64,000 nucleotides of DNA from JBEKOF01 sp049513975 (GCA_049513975.1 JBEKVM010000006.1:1-64000); one strand, 5' to 3'. Numbered from the stretch's first letter, positions 7,039 through 16,099 are shown. Notes: generated by a model from the letters alone, not told the origin. Program-made: numbers and translations.

Positions 7039-7215
7039 GCACATCCTGAGTTTAATCAGGCGCCGGTTTAAACCACCGCCGTCTCTTTTCCAAGCTAATT
7101 CGCCGGGAGATAGTGTCTCAATTTGATTGTTGTAGCGTCCTGTCCGCCGAAGCCTCGGCGAAGGGGGATGCGCGCCAATCTCGAGCCACAGGCTCACCCT
7201 GCAACAGAAAGCTGG

Positions 7216-8586
7216 CTATTGCAGCGCGGTTTTGAGGAGTTGGCGCGGATAGTCGGACGCGCTGGGAATCTTCTGTGGCTCGTTTGTCCCCGCCGGATGC
7301 GGTTCGCCGGAGAACCGGAAGGCCGCCAGCCTCTCCCCCAAACCGTCGCCCGGCTGCAAGGCCGCCAGAAAGGCGTCCCATTCGCCGCCGCGCTGCGCAT
7401 CCTGACTGCTCCGCCACAGGCAGTATTGCGCCAGTTCATCTCCGGTCAACGCCACCTTGCCCAAGTGTTCCTTTTGAAACTCTTCGTCCGCCCGCGCCCA
7501 ACTGGCATAACAAGCAGCGGGCAGATGGGTGTCATTGGTTCTGTTCTGGATGGTTGTGTCCCAAACCACCTGCTTGAGCACCTCATCCCAGCGGCCGTTG
7601 CTGTGAACGGGAGACACCGGCACTGATAGCTGGACCACCAGATGATCCGCTTCCCGTGTGTCAAATAGATCGAAATCAATCAAGGTGTTCATCGCGTCTT
7701 GCGCCAGGTCCCTTGGCTTCGGCCGCTCTAGGTCGGGCTTCAGTTTCTCGTCTGCCTCCCATTGCTTGAGCCGGGCGCGGAAAAGCTCCGTGCTGGCGAG
7801 ATACTTGTCAAACGATTCATCCATCTTGGTATCGTCGGCAAGGAAGCCGAGCGATGCCGGCACGGCTTCGGTCTCCGGCACGCCCATTTTGCGCGCCACC
7901 AGCCGTTGAATGCGGCGCATCATGGCCTGGGGGGCCTGCGGGTTATCTCCCGCAGCGTCCCGGAGCAGGCCCGGAATTTCTCCGACGCTGAAATAGCCGT
8001 GTTCGACGAGGTATTGGCCAAACCGAACGGCAAACTCCTCCCTCGCATTGGTGTTATAGCCGCCGGCCAGCCGCCCTTCCCACCAATACTCGCTCAGGTT
8101 CTTGAGATCGCGCCGAAAATCCACATTCAGGAATTGGCGCAGCTTGTCGTAGCCGGGTTCCCGGCCCAACTCCGCCTGACTCCAGCCCATTACCAGGTCC
8201 GCCAGCCGTTCCGCCGCCTGGAAGCGCCGTTCCGACATGCCCGCCAAATCGTCATTGCCGCGGAACCGCTCCACATAGAAGCCCGCCTCGCCCAGGCTGG
8301 TGGTCAGATTCGTATAAGCGCCCCAGCCGCCGACATCATCAGGCAGTGCATTGCTAAAGACCCCCCGGGCCACGTAACCCTTGCCCGCCTGAGTCACGCC
8401 AAGGGCCGGATACACAGCGGCAATCGCCCCAAGTTCCTCCTCGTCAAAATCCTGGTATTTTGGGGTGCCATCATTATTCGCGCCGTCCTCCCGGTAAAAG
8501 ACCAGCGTGCGCTCGATGCTGTTCCCGCGCGGTTTGAGTTGGACAACGTATTCGTTGTGCGGACAGCCCGTTACCACAAGGGCCAT
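7216..8586 (-). CDS. Large hypothetical lipoprotein, 456 aa
   Basis: The N-terminus MALVVTGC places a cysteine after a hydrophobic run. In-frame codons upstream (reading NSRNKCLPFALAA) would complete a proper lipoprotein signal, so translation may start at a non-ATG codon slightly upstream of 8586. The mature protein is soluble, rich in aromatic and charged residues (for example FLNVDFRRDLKNLSEYWWEG), with no recognised domain. It stands between the thioredoxin and the radical SAM gene on the same strand, but with gaps over 90 bp, so an operon is uncertain. Function is unknown. Confidence 0.6.
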   Translation of the reverse strand: MALVVTGCPHNEYVVQLKPRGNSIERTLVFYREDGANNDGTPKYQDFDEEELGAIAAVYPALGVTQAGKGYVARGVFSNALPDDVGGWGAYTNLTTSLGEAGFYVERFRGNDDLAGMSERRFQAAERLADLVMGWSQAELGREPGYDKLRQFLNVDFRRDLKNLSEYWWEGRLAGGYNTNAREEFAVRFGQYLVEHGYFSVGEIPGLLRDAAGDNPQAPQAMMRRIQRLVARKMGVPETEAVPASLGFLADDTKMDESFDKYLASTELFRARLKQWEADEKLKPDLERPKPRDLAQDAMNTLIDFDLFDTREADHLVVQLSVPVSPVHSNGRWDEVLKQVVWDTTIQNRTNDTHLPAACYASWARADEEFQKEHLGKVALTGDELAQYCLWRSSQDAQRGGEWDAFLAALQPGDGLGERLAAFRFSGEPHPAGTNEPQKIPSASDYPRQLLKTALQ

Positions 8587-8680
8587 CGCCGCGAGCGCAA
8601 AAGGCAGGCATTTGTTACGTGAGTTAATGCCCGCATTATATGAAAAACATTCGGCAGGGTCAACCGCCTGGATGACCCGC

Positions 8681-9604
8681 TCAAAACACTTCCGCGCGCA
8701 GTCCGGCCACCTGCCGCACCGTTTTCGCGATCTGCGAAAGCTCTTTCAAGGGCAAATGACTGCATCCCGTCCGGGCCATGGGCCGCGTCGCCGAATAAAC
8801 TTGCACCAGCGGTATCTCCGCGCCCGCCTTTTTCAGCTCCTTCAACCGCTGCGCGTATTGCCGGATTTCACGCGCCGGCGGAGCCTCGCCGTTGATGGCG
8901 GGGAACAGGCTCTGAATGACCACCGGACGCTGACGGCCCACCAGCAGGATGTTGTCCATGATTTTTTCCAGCGGGACCGTCGCCCGGTTGACCCGGTTCA
9001 GGTACGCCTGGGTGCCGCCATCCAGTTTTGCCCAAATCTCGTCCTCCCGCGTGAGGAGCTTTAATCCCTGTTGGACTTCCGGCCGGTCCAGCGCGGTGGA
9101 ATTGGTCACCACCACGATTTTGAAAAACGGCAGCGCGCCCACCACGCGAAGGTGGACCATGGCCTCCAGGGCCACGCCAAAATAGCTCGACAAGGTCGGT
9201 TCGCCGTCCCCGCTTAAGGCCACATGGCGCACTTCCAGCAAGTCCTCCGGCAAATTGGCGTAACGCGGCCGTCGCCGCAGCCCGCCCGAGCGCGCCAATC
9301 CAAAAGTCCCGCGCAGTTCCTCGGTCATTCTCTCCACATCAAAGCGCGCGGCGCGGGCAGGCTCGCTGCGATTAATCTCGCAGTACACGCACTGGAAGGT
9401 GCATTGCAAAACCGGGTTGACGTTGACCCCGATGGTCAATCCTCCCGCCCGCGGGGAAATCACCAGGTAAACGAACTTGTTCTCCAGAAAATCCCGCGGA
9501 TACTCATACGCCGCTTCGGGTGTGACGATAGGATGGGCCGGCGCGCGCCCAATTCCGATCAGGCCAATTTTTTTGGCGTTTCGTTGATCCAGCTTCTTTG
9601 CCAT
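8681..9604 (-). CDS. Radical SAM protein (AdoMet, 4Fe-4S)
   Basis: The 307-residue protein has the radical SAM cluster motif C68-TFQ-C72-VY-C75 in NPVLQCTFQCVYCEINRS, followed by a 'GDGEPTLS' motif that binds AdoMet in this superfamily and by VVVTNSTALDRPEV. The general form resembles the stand-alone 'organic radical activating enzyme'-like proteins often annotated simply as radical SAM. The substrate cannot be deduced. I start at ATG 9604 (MAKKLDQRNAKK) rather than 9616, since it leaves a conventional N-terminus. It appears to be expressed alone. Confidence 0.85.
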   Translation of the reverse strand: MAKKLDQRNAKKIGLIGIGRAPAHPIVTPEAAYEYPRDFLENKFVYLVISPRAGGLTIGVNVNPVLQCTFQCVYCEINRSEPARAARFDVERMTEELRGTFGLARSGGLRRRPRYANLPEDLLEVRHVALSGDGEPTLSSYFGVALEAMVHLRVVGALPFFKIVVVTNSTALDRPEVQQGLKLLTREDEIWAKLDGGTQAYLNRVNRATVPLEKIMDNILLVGRQRPVVIQSLFPAINGEAPPAREIRQYAQRLKELKKAGAEIPLVQVYSATRPMARTGCSHLPLKELSQIAKTVRQVAGLRAEVF

Positions 9605-9810
9605 AATTAGGAACAATATGGCGCACCCTGCGGTGGCGGCACTCCCCGTTTCTTGTCAAACTATGGCCCATTCTTGTGAAAACGCGGCCTTTTCAACACC
9701 CCCACCCTCTCGAATGGCGATAAGAAGATTCTGTGATAGACTTGCCTTTCGACGGCGCGAGCCGGTTTTGGGCGCGTGGAACAGGCTCCCCCCCCACCCC
9801 CTGGAACTGA

Positions 9811-9860
9811 AATTAGGTGAAACCAAGTGAAACCAGGTGAAACCAGGTGAAAATAGCTGA
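9811..9860 (+). repeat. Tandem repeat, five units of 10 bp
   Basis: Units AATTAGGTGA, AACCAAGTGA, AACCAGGTGA, AACCAGGTGA and AAATAGCTGA follow each other without spacers. The two central units are identical and the outer ones diverged. Confidence 0.85.
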
Positions 9861-10006
9861 AATCTGCCGGGGCCGTCATGGGCTGTCTTGCAGGCCGGGA
9901 GATGAAGGGGGGGAAGCATGGCGGATTGCGCATGGCGGATTGGAGAGGCGGCGGCGGGGACGGGAGACGAAGGAGCGGCGTTGCGCAGAGTCCTGATTTG
10001 GGGAGC

Positions 10007-10083
10007 GCACGCGCCCCGCGTGCAGCGTTCAGCGCCCTCGCTGAACGCACTCGCCGAGGGTCAGCGACGGGGGCGTCGCTGAC
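10007..10083. repeat. Three tandem hairpins, REP/BIME-like
   Basis: GCACGCG/CGCGTGC (10007-10023), GCGTTCAGCG/CGCTGAACGC (10025-10048, loop CCCT) and GTCAGCGACG/CGTCGCTGAC (10060-10083, loop GGGG) are perfect inverted repeats placed back to back. No T-tract follows, so they are not simple terminators. Confidence 0.75.
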
Positions 10084-10268
10084 GGCGCGCGAGGGCGGGG
10101 TCAGGGGTCAGGGTCAGGGGTCAAACCATACTTTTGCCCAATTATCGGCGGAGATTCTTTGTTTTCAGCATACGTCTGCCGAAACTGATCGGGCTTTGTG
10201 AAAGTGCCCAATTGTAATTCCAAATTCTGGGCTTGAGCCGTTCACTGACTGACCTTGAATTGTGCGAA

Positions 10269-10673
10269 TCATGTTTCCTGTATGGGGGGGCCGCATCCCT
10301 CCCCACCAAGAATGAGCAGCAAGAATAGCACGGCGAACACAAACCCCACGACACGAGGCCAGTCGCGCGACAAACGTATAAGCCCGAGAGAAAAAGCGAA
10401 GCCAAACGCATAACAAATATCAGATTTCATCATCCACTTGAAACGACCGCTGTGACTCAAATAATAACGAAGGCCAGGGTGGATCGACATGAGCTGATTC
10501 TGGAAAAAGTACCACCAGATAAAAATCGCGGGCAGGTAGAAAGCCGTAAGTCGCTCCCGAATGCGGCGGTTGAGCGGTGAAAGTGGAGAGACCAAAAATG
10601 CCATGAGGGAAAACACCACTGCCAAGATCGCCGTCTCCTCGTCGAAAAGCGTCGGGATCCTGTAATCAGTCAT
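10269..10673 (-). CDS. Hypothetical polytopic membrane protein, about 134 aa
   Basis: I start at ATG 10673 (MTDYRIPTLFDEETAIL), since the longer frame to 10868 adds an unlikely His/Arg-rich stretch. Hydrophobic segments occur near residues 16-36 (AILAVVFSLMAFLVSPL), 45-62 (LTAFYLPAIFIWWYFF), 85-105 (SDICYAFGFAFSLGLI) and 112-130 (VVGFVFAVLFLLLILGG), predicting four membrane helices. No conserved motif is recognised. Confidence 0.5.
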   Translation of the reverse strand: MTDYRIPTLFDEETAILAVVFSLMAFLVSPLSPLNRRIRERLTAFYLPAIFIWWYFFQNQLMSIHPGLRYYLSHSGRFKWMMKSDICYAFGFAFSLGLIRLSRDWPRVVGFVFAVLFLLLILGGEGCGPPIQET

Positions 10674-10984
10674 CGCAATCATGATACCCGCTTTGAATCT
10701 ACAATCACTTCTGCGCATATTCAAGTGAATATCCGCCACGAACGGCGCGCGCACCCTGTCCTGGTGGGGATGGCGGTGGATTCCACTTGAGGGTTCAAAC
10801 CATAATATTTCCCATGACCAGACCGTGAGTCGCGCCACAGCCGGTGAAAAGTTATGGTGACCCCTCATCCTGGCACAGTTGCGAATGGGGCGATCTATGG
10901 TAGTATTGACTCAAGGCAGAAAATGAACACTTGCCAGACTTGGTCCGCGCGGGTAAAATATCAATTGTGAGGCTGATTGCGCGC

Positions 10985-11344
10985 ATGAACCGATTTGGCT
11001 TGGTTTTTGTTTCGCTGGCGCTTCTGAGCGGGTGCTCATCCGCTCGGCAGTCCATGGGTGCTACCTATACCGCGGGCGGTACCTATACTCTCGTTGAGCA
11101 GGACATCACATTGAGTGACGCAAAGCAAACAGTGCAGCTTGGGCAGTATTCCATCCGGCTTCTGTCCATCGCAGACGACGGCACGACACAGATTCGAGTC
11201 GCCCAGACCAGGAGAGTTTTGAGTGCGCGCCCAGGCGAGTGTTTCGTGAGTTACGAGTTTGGGCGGGAGGGGCTTCAGCTTCTCTCAGCGTCCAAGACCA
11301 CTGGCACAGCGACCATGAAATCGATAGGCTGCATGAGGCATTGA
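10985..11344 (+). CDS. Small hypothetical lipoprotein, 119 aa
   Basis: ATG 10985 gives MNRFGLVFVSLALLSGC, a clean lipoprotein signal with lipobox LLSGC. An earlier in-frame start at 10931 would bury the signal. The mature part has a beta-rich composition (GGTYTLVEQDITLSDAKQTV, YSIRLLSIADDGTTQIRV) and a pair of Cys residues near the end. The family is not recognised. It is followed after about 70 bp by a small membrane protein gene on the same strand. Confidence 0.6.
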   Translation: MNRFGLVFVSLALLSGCSSARQSMGATYTAGGTYTLVEQDITLSDAKQTVQLGQYSIRLLSIADDGTTQIRVAQTRRVLSARPGECFVSYEFGREGLQLLSASKTTGTATMKSIGCMRH

Positions 11345-11415
11345 TTAAGACTTGGCAGATTTGGGCGGCAAGCGTTAGAATTCAAATATTGTGCGGCCAT
11401 TTTAGGCGACACACC

Positions 11416-11703
11416 ATGAGAACGGTTTTCGTCATGTCGCTGGTCTGTGCGTTGATGAGCCTGCTGGCAATCTTTGGCTTTTCAGCCATGAGCATCGTTC
11501 CTGGACACGGAACTGAGGGCGAGCGCACGCAAATGATGATTGTCGCCGGTGCATTTGCGGTCGCTTGGCTCTGTTTGGCGTTTTGGGTGCGATCACGCCA
11601 GCGGGCGGCATCACGGCCTCTCCCTCCGCAGCGGTTGAGGCGGCTCTTGGTCTGTGCCAGTGTTGTTTATCTGATCGGCGTTTTATGTGTCGCGTTTGGA
11701 TGA
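11416..11703 (+). CDS. Small hypothetical membrane protein, 95 aa
   Basis: Starting at ATG 11416 (MRTVFVMSLVCALMSLLAIF), the protein has three hydrophobic segments: about residues 4-25, 41-57 (MMIVAGAFAVAWLCLAFWV) and 78-93 (LLVCASVVYLIGVLCVAFG), separated by a basic loop (RSRQRAASRPLPPQRLRR). The upstream part of the open frame overlaps the preceding lipoprotein gene out of frame and is ignored. No family is recognised. The gene is followed closely by the UGA-interrupted frame at 11722. Confidence 0.55.
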   Translation: MRTVFVMSLVCALMSLLAIFGFSAMSIVPGHGTEGERTQMMIVAGAFAVAWLCLAFWVRSRQRAASRPLPPQRLRRLLVCASVVYLIGVLCVAFG

Positions 11704-11721
11704 TTGTCATTATGGAGAAAT

Positions 11722-11910
11722 ATGAATAGTGGCATAAATCCAGCCGCAAGTCCGCCGCATCCGGGAACAAAGCCAAGGGAAAGAAGCTTGAGATGGATCG
11801 TCGCCGCCGGTCTCGTCGGCATGTTTTGAGTGGTCGGCTTAATGCTTGGCGGGGTCGCGTCAGCTTTGCAAGGGTTAAGGGCCACCAGAAAGTGTAGGAT
11901 GACCTCATGA
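11722..11910 (+). pseudogene. Small membrane protein gene with an in-frame UGA
   Basis: From ATG 11722 the frame reads a Pro-rich polar start (MNSGINPAASPPHPG), a basic stretch (KPRERSLR) and WIVAAGLVGMF. It then meets TGA at 11827-11829 and continues without another stop as VVGLMLGGVASALQGL to TGA 11908-11910. The two halves join into one hydrophobic membrane segment, and the final stop overlaps the next start as ATGA, as in coupled genes. The simplest reading is a nonsense mutation (for example Trp TGG to TGA). Readthrough cannot be excluded from sequence alone. Confidence 0.55.
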
Positions 11911-12167
11911 CAATTACGAAACAGACGGTCGCCGACAAAATCGCCGCGTATCTCCACCACGAGATCACGCCGGCCCAGTTGGTGGATTGGGCGGAGCGCG
12001 CCTTGATGGACGGCGAGTTCGCCGAACACGATGTGGCCACCCTTTCACACGTCGTCTCCCGTCTGGGAGTCGCGGATGTGCGCGCGTTTGGACTGGCGTG
12101 GGATGATTGCGATGAGCTTCTCCGCAAATTGGGTTTTGTGCCCCGCGTGGAAGTGGTGGCCGGGTAG
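11907..12167 (+). CDS. Small soluble hypothetical protein, 86 aa
   Basis: The protein MTITKQTVADKIAAYLHHEI... is helical and acidic with the phrase TPAQLVDWAERALMDGEF and a C-terminal part beginning DVATLSHVVSRLGVADVRAFGL. This outline recurs in small uncharacterised proteins of environmental bacteria, but I cannot name a family. Its start overlaps the stop of the UGA-interrupted gene by 4 bp, which suggests coupled translation with that gene in its original state. Confidence 0.6.
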   Translation: MTITKQTVADKIAAYLHHEITPAQLVDWAERALMDGEFAEHDVATLSHVVSRLGVADVRAFGLAWDDCDELLRKLGFVPRVEVVAG

Positions 12168-12232
12168 ATCCAATCCCATCCTCCATCCTCCACCCGTGCC
12201 TCTGACCATTCACTATCCGCTTTCCATGAACC

Positions 12233-12530
12233 CTCACCTCACCCTAACCCTCTCCCCTCCCATCGGATGGGAGCGGAGAGGGAACAGCAGACGGACACGG
12301 ATTGTTCCAAGGAGGTCAGTTGAGCAGCGGCAGGTTCACGGTCCCAATGCACGCCAAAATTTTGGCGTGGAGGCTTTCCAGGAACGCTCACCTCACCCTG
12401 GCCCTCTCCCCTCCCATCGGATGGGAGCGGAGAGGGAACAGCAGACGGACCCGAATTGTTCCACCGAGGTCTGTCGAGCAGCGGCAGGTTCATGGTCCCA
12501 ATGCCCGCCAAGATTTTGCGTGGAGGCTAA
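12233..12530 (+). repeat. Two tandem copies of a 154-bp repeat with internal hairpin
   Basis: Copy 1 starts CTCACCTCACCCT at 12233 and copy 2 repeats the same start at 12387. Both contain CTCTCCCCTCCCATCGGATG GGAGCGGAGAGGG, an imperfect hairpin, and later GAGCAGCGGCAGGTTCA and TTTTG(G)CGTGGAGGC. The copies are about 90 percent alike by eye. The rest of 12168-12554 shows no gene. Confidence 0.85.
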
Positions 12531-12554
12531 CCACTATCCCCTATTCACCATCCC

Positions 12555-13388
12555 CTATTCCTTTGCCGCGCTGATTTCGACCTCCACTTCCATCGTCCGC
12601 TCCTGCGTGCCGCGGTAGGTGCCGCGCAAGGGGGAGACATCGTTGTAGTCGCGGCCCGTCGCGATCTTCACATAGCTTTCGTCGGGCAGCCGGTTGTGGG
12701 TCGGATCAATCCCCACCCAGCCGGCGGAGGGAATGAACACCTCCGTCCAGGCGTGGGTCGCGCTGGTCCGTTGCGACGCCAGATACCCGCTGACATACCG
12801 CGCCGGGATGGCCGCCGAGCGGCACAGCCCGATGAACACATGGGCAAAGTCCTGGCACACCCCGCACCCCGCCGCCAGCGCCTCGCGCGCATGGGTGTGA
12901 ACATGAGTCGTCTGCGGTTCGTAGGCCATCCGCTCCCGCACAAACCGCATCAGCGCCAGCGCCGCCTGCCACGCATCGGTTTCTCCGGCCGTCGCCTCCG
13001 CCGCCAGCCGCCACGTTTCCGGCCCGGTGTCGGTGAAACGGCTGGCCTGGACGAAGTCGAAGCACGGATCGCTCCGCCCCGCCAGGCGCGCCTGGGCCAG
13101 CGGCCCCGGCCGCGCGTCCAGCGCCAGCGTGTCCGGGGCGAAGGTGGTCACCACGGCGCGGGTCTCCAACTCCAAGGCGGTGTGCGGCTCGGCCACGTCG
13201 AAATGGTCCACCCAGTTGCCGTAAAAATCGGTGTAATGATTGACCCGCGCCGCCGGATGGACTGTCAATTGGAAATGCTCCAGCCGCTGTTGCCGGGAGG
13301 TGAGCGGGCGCAAGCGCGCCTCGTTGAAACTGTCGCGCACGGCGCTGGCATAGCGGTAGGCGGTGCGATGCCGGATGGCCCACTTCAT
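12555..13388 (-). CDS. Transglutaminase-like protease-fold protein
   Basis: The 277-residue protein has an N-terminal beta-rich domain typical of bacterial transglutaminase-like proteins (RHRTAYRYASAVRDSFNEAR) and a catalytic core with Cys178 in AAGCGVCQDFAH, His212 in SATHAWTEVF and Asp228 in GWVGIDPTHN. These form the expected Cys-His-Asp triad. I start at ATG 13388, which overlaps the stop of the upstream alpha-E gene by 4 bp. Together with the ATP-grasp gene upstream this is a widely conserved trio thought to act in peptide or amide-bond formation or modification, but its product is not known. Confidence 0.9.
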   Translation of the reverse strand: MKWAIRHRTAYRYASAVRDSFNEARLRPLTSRQQRLEHFQLTVHPAARVNHYTDFYGNWVDHFDVAEPHTALELETRAVVTTFAPDTLALDARPGPLAQARLAGRSDPCFDFVQASRFTDTGPETWRLAAEATAGETDAWQAALALMRFVRERMAYEPQTTHVHTHAREALAAGCGVCQDFAHVFIGLCRSAAIPARYVSGYLASQRTSATHAWTEVFIPSAGWVGIDPTHNRLPDESYVKIATGRDYNDVSPLRGTYRGTQERTMEVEVEISAAKE

Positions 13389-14446
13389 GCCTGCTCCTCC
13401 CCGGCTTTCCACCCGGGATGGGCTGGCGCGCTTTGCTGCTGTTGCTCTTCCTGCTGGACAAAATCCGCCTCAGCCTGCGCCGCCAAGGAAAGAAAAAAGT
13501 AGGCCTCGAAGAGCGCGCCGCCGATGCGGTTGAACTTGATTTGCAGATCGTCCATGCAACCGTGCAGGCCGCGCTCGAAAATCTCCTCCACCGTGCTGAA
13601 TTGCAATTCGGCCAGCAGCCGCCCGGCGTGGCGTTCGGCGTCGTTGACAAACCGGCCCTCGGGCACGCCCGAGATCTTGCGCAGGGCCGTGTTCAATTGC
13701 GCCGCGCAGAAGCGGATGGAGCGCGGGAAATCCTCGCTCAGCACGAGGAATTCCGTCACCAGCACCGGGTGAACGTCCGCCCCGTTGATGGATTTATAGG
13801 CGTCCCAGGCGCTGCAGGAACGCAGGATGGCCGACCACTCCAGCGCCTCGCTCTGGCTGATCGCGCCGGGCATTCCCGTGGCGGGCAGGCTTTGATGGCG
13901 CACGTCCAGGATGCGCGAGGTCTTGTCGGCGCGCTCCAGGAATCGGCCGGCCTGGGTGAACCACCAGCCTTCGTTTTGGAGGAGGGTGGCGTAGGCGATG
14001 CCCGTCAGGTGCATGGAGGCCGCCTTGATTTCGGCAAAGAAATTGCTCGGGCTTTGCCGCCAAACCTGGGGCGCCTCGCGCGATTTGACAAATAGATAAA
14101 GCCGGTTCAACTCTTCCCACAATTCAATGGTGATTTGATCGCGCACCATCCGGGCGTTTTCCCGCGCCTCAGTGATGCATTGCACAATCGAGTTCGGGTT
14201 TTGCGCCTGGAACACCAGAAATTCGGTCACGGCCGCGCCGGTGGCCTTGGGATGAAGCTTGAAAAACGCCGCCTCGTCGCCGGCCGCCTGGACAATCGGA
14301 AGCCATTGTTTGGCGACGTGTTCTTCGTCCAGGTTTCGGATATCCAGCAGCAGTTGCAGGCTGGTATCCACCAGGCGCGCCGTGTTTTCGGCGCGCTCGA
14401 TGTAACGCGACATCCAGTAAAGCGAATTGGCGACGCGGCTCAACAT
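13385..14446 (-). CDS. Alpha-E domain protein
   Basis: The 353-residue all-helical protein begins MLSRVANSLYWMSRYIERAE, the signature start of the alpha-E family, and contains repeated helical arrays such as NARMVRDQITIELWEELNRL. These proteins occur almost always between a circularly permuted ATP-grasp protein and a transglutaminase-like protein, as here. It starts 51 bp after the ATP-grasp stop and its own stop overlaps the transglutaminase start by 4 bp, so the three are one operon. The biochemical role is unknown. Confidence 0.9.
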   Translation of the reverse strand: MLSRVANSLYWMSRYIERAENTARLVDTSLQLLLDIRNLDEEHVAKQWLPIVQAAGDEAAFFKLHPKATGAAVTEFLVFQAQNPNSIVQCITEARENARMVRDQITIELWEELNRLYLFVKSREAPQVWRQSPSNFFAEIKAASMHLTGIAYATLLQNEGWWFTQAGRFLERADKTSRILDVRHQSLPATGMPGAISQSEALEWSAILRSCSAWDAYKSINGADVHPVLVTEFLVLSEDFPRSIRFCAAQLNTALRKISGVPEGRFVNDAERHAGRLLAELQFSTVEEIFERGLHGCMDDLQIKFNRIGGALFEAYFFLSLAAQAEADFVQQEEQQQQSAPAHPGWKAGEEQA

Positions 14447-14496
14447 GCGGGCGGAAACTTCGTCATGCGCATTTCGTCAGTGGTCATTTTCCCCTT

Positions 14497-15933
14497 TCAT
14501 TCATCGCCGTAGAGCACCCAGGTGTCCTTGCTGCCGCCGCCCTGGGAGGAGTTGACCACGAGCGAGCCTTTGCGCAAGGCCACGCGCGTCAGGCCGCTGG
14601 GCACAATGGTGATCTTTTCCCCGTAGATGATGTAGGGGCGCAAGTCAATGTGCCGGCCCTCGAATTGGCCGGCCACTTCGGTCGGATGTTGCGAGAGCAG
14701 GATCATCGGCTGGGCGATGTAGTTGCGCGGGTCGGCCGCGATCCGCTGGCGGAACGCGGCGATTTCCTCCCGGGTGGCTTTGGGTCCCATCAGCATCCCG
14801 TAGCCGCCGCTTTCATTGGCGGCCTTGACCACCAGATTTTCCAGGTTGTCCAGAATGTATTTCCGGTCCGCCTCCTCGCTGGCCAGCCAGGTTGACACGT
14901 TGGGGATGACCGGGTCCTGACCGAGGTAATACTTGATAATGCGCGGCACGAAATAATACATCACCTTGTCGTCCGCAATGCCCGTGCCGACGGAGTTGGC
15001 CAGCGAGACGTTGCCCTGCTGGAAAGCGCGGATGATCCCCGGCGCTCCCAGCACCGAGTCGCGCCGGAAAACAGTCGGGTCCAGAAAATCGTCGTCAATC
15101 CGCCGGTAAATCACATGCACTTGCCGCAGGCCCTTGGTCGTGCGCATGAAGACGCTGTCGTCCTGCACCGTCAAATCGCGGCCTTCCACGATCTCAATTC
15201 CCATCTGGCGGGCCAGGTAAGTGTGCTCGAAATAGGCCGAGTTGCAGGCGCCGGGCGTCAGCAGCACCACGGTCGGGTCGGCCACGCCGCCGGGCGCGAT
15301 GTATTGCAGCATCTTGAGCAATTCCTGCGGATAATGTTCCACCGGTTGCACGCCGATGGACTCGAACAGGCCCGGGAAACTGCGCTTCATGGCGCGGCGG
15401 TTTTCCAGAAGGTAACTCACGCCGGACGGGCAGCGCGCGTTGTCTTCCAGCACCATCCATTCCCCCTGGCCGCCGCGAATCAAATCCGTCCCGCAGATAT
15501 GAATGTAAATATCCCGCGGAACCTTGAAGTTGACAAACTCGCGCCGGAAATGTTTCCCCGACAAAACGTAGAAGGGCGGGATGACGCCGTCCTTGACGAT
15601 TTTTTGCTCGTGATAAATATCGTGCAAAAACAGGTTCAGCGCCGTGATGCGCTGGATCAGCCCCCGTTCCAGAAACTCCCATTCGCTGGCGGGAATGATG
15701 CGTGGAATCAGGTCGAAGGGGAAAATCTTTTCCGCCCCTTTTTCGTCGCCATACACATTGAAGGTGATCCCCTGGCGCAGAAACGAAGAGTCCACCGAGT
15801 GGCGGCGCTGGCTGAAATCGTCCGGGGGAATCTCCTCCAACAAGGCGCGGAACTTCTGGTAATGCGCCCGCGTCGCGCCCGCGCCATCGAGCATCTCGTC
15901 GAAGCAGCCCTCATTTTTGTAATTTTGCAGCAT
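14497..15933 (-). CDS. Circularly permuted ATP-grasp type 2 protein (DUF404/DUF407)
   Basis: The 478-residue protein shows the family landmarks: FDLIPRIIPASEWEFLERGL, RALNLFLHDIYHEQKI-type helix, GTDLIRGGQGEWMVLEDNAR, a central PGACNSAYFEHTYLARQMGI and later NESGGYGMLMGP with the ATP-binding Gly-rich loop. ATP-grasp enzymes ligate a carboxylate to an amine or thiol through an acyl-phosphate, and the DUF404/407 branch partners with alpha-E and transglutaminase-like proteins. It is the first gene of the minus-strand operon. ATG 15933 is the only good start. Confidence 0.9.
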   Translation of the reverse strand: MLQNYKNEGCFDEMLDGAGATRAHYQKFRALLEEIPPDDFSQRRHSVDSSFLRQGITFNVYGDEKGAEKIFPFDLIPRIIPASEWEFLERGLIQRITALNLFLHDIYHEQKIVKDGVIPPFYVLSGKHFRREFVNFKVPRDIYIHICGTDLIRGGQGEWMVLEDNARCPSGVSYLLENRRAMKRSFPGLFESIGVQPVEHYPQELLKMLQYIAPGGVADPTVVLLTPGACNSAYFEHTYLARQMGIEIVEGRDLTVQDDSVFMRTTKGLRQVHVIYRRIDDDFLDPTVFRRDSVLGAPGIIRAFQQGNVSLANSVGTGIADDKVMYYFVPRIIKYYLGQDPVIPNVSTWLASEEADRKYILDNLENLVVKAANESGGYGMLMGPKATREEIAAFRQRIAADPRNYIAQPMILLSQHPTEVAGQFEGRHIDLRPYIIYGEKITIVPSGLTRVALRKGSLVVNSSQGGGSKDTWVLYGDE

Positions 15934-16099
15934 GGCCCGCCACTGGTCACATTTTACGCACGGTGGTCATTTTAAAGCACTGCCGATGCCCCGATTCTAC
16001 ACCGGCGCCCGGCAAAGTCATCTATATTATCCCTGTAAGCAAGTGCCCTGCCGAAAAGGACGTTCTGTGGCAAGAGGTCACTCATCGCTGGTCCGGGAA

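Larger units (their letters stand above)
9605..10268. other. Repeat-rich intergenic region without genes
   Basis: No gene is supported. It contains a 10-bp tandem repeat (9811-9860), three consecutive perfect hairpins (10007-10083) and a short GGTCAGG-type tandem array (10099-10123). The open frames across it are low-complexity products of these repeats. Confidence 0.6.

Noticed and set aside
9811..9860. CRISPR or iteron origin
   Set aside because: Only five 10-bp units without spacers, and no replication initiator or AT-rich duplex-opening region is next to it.
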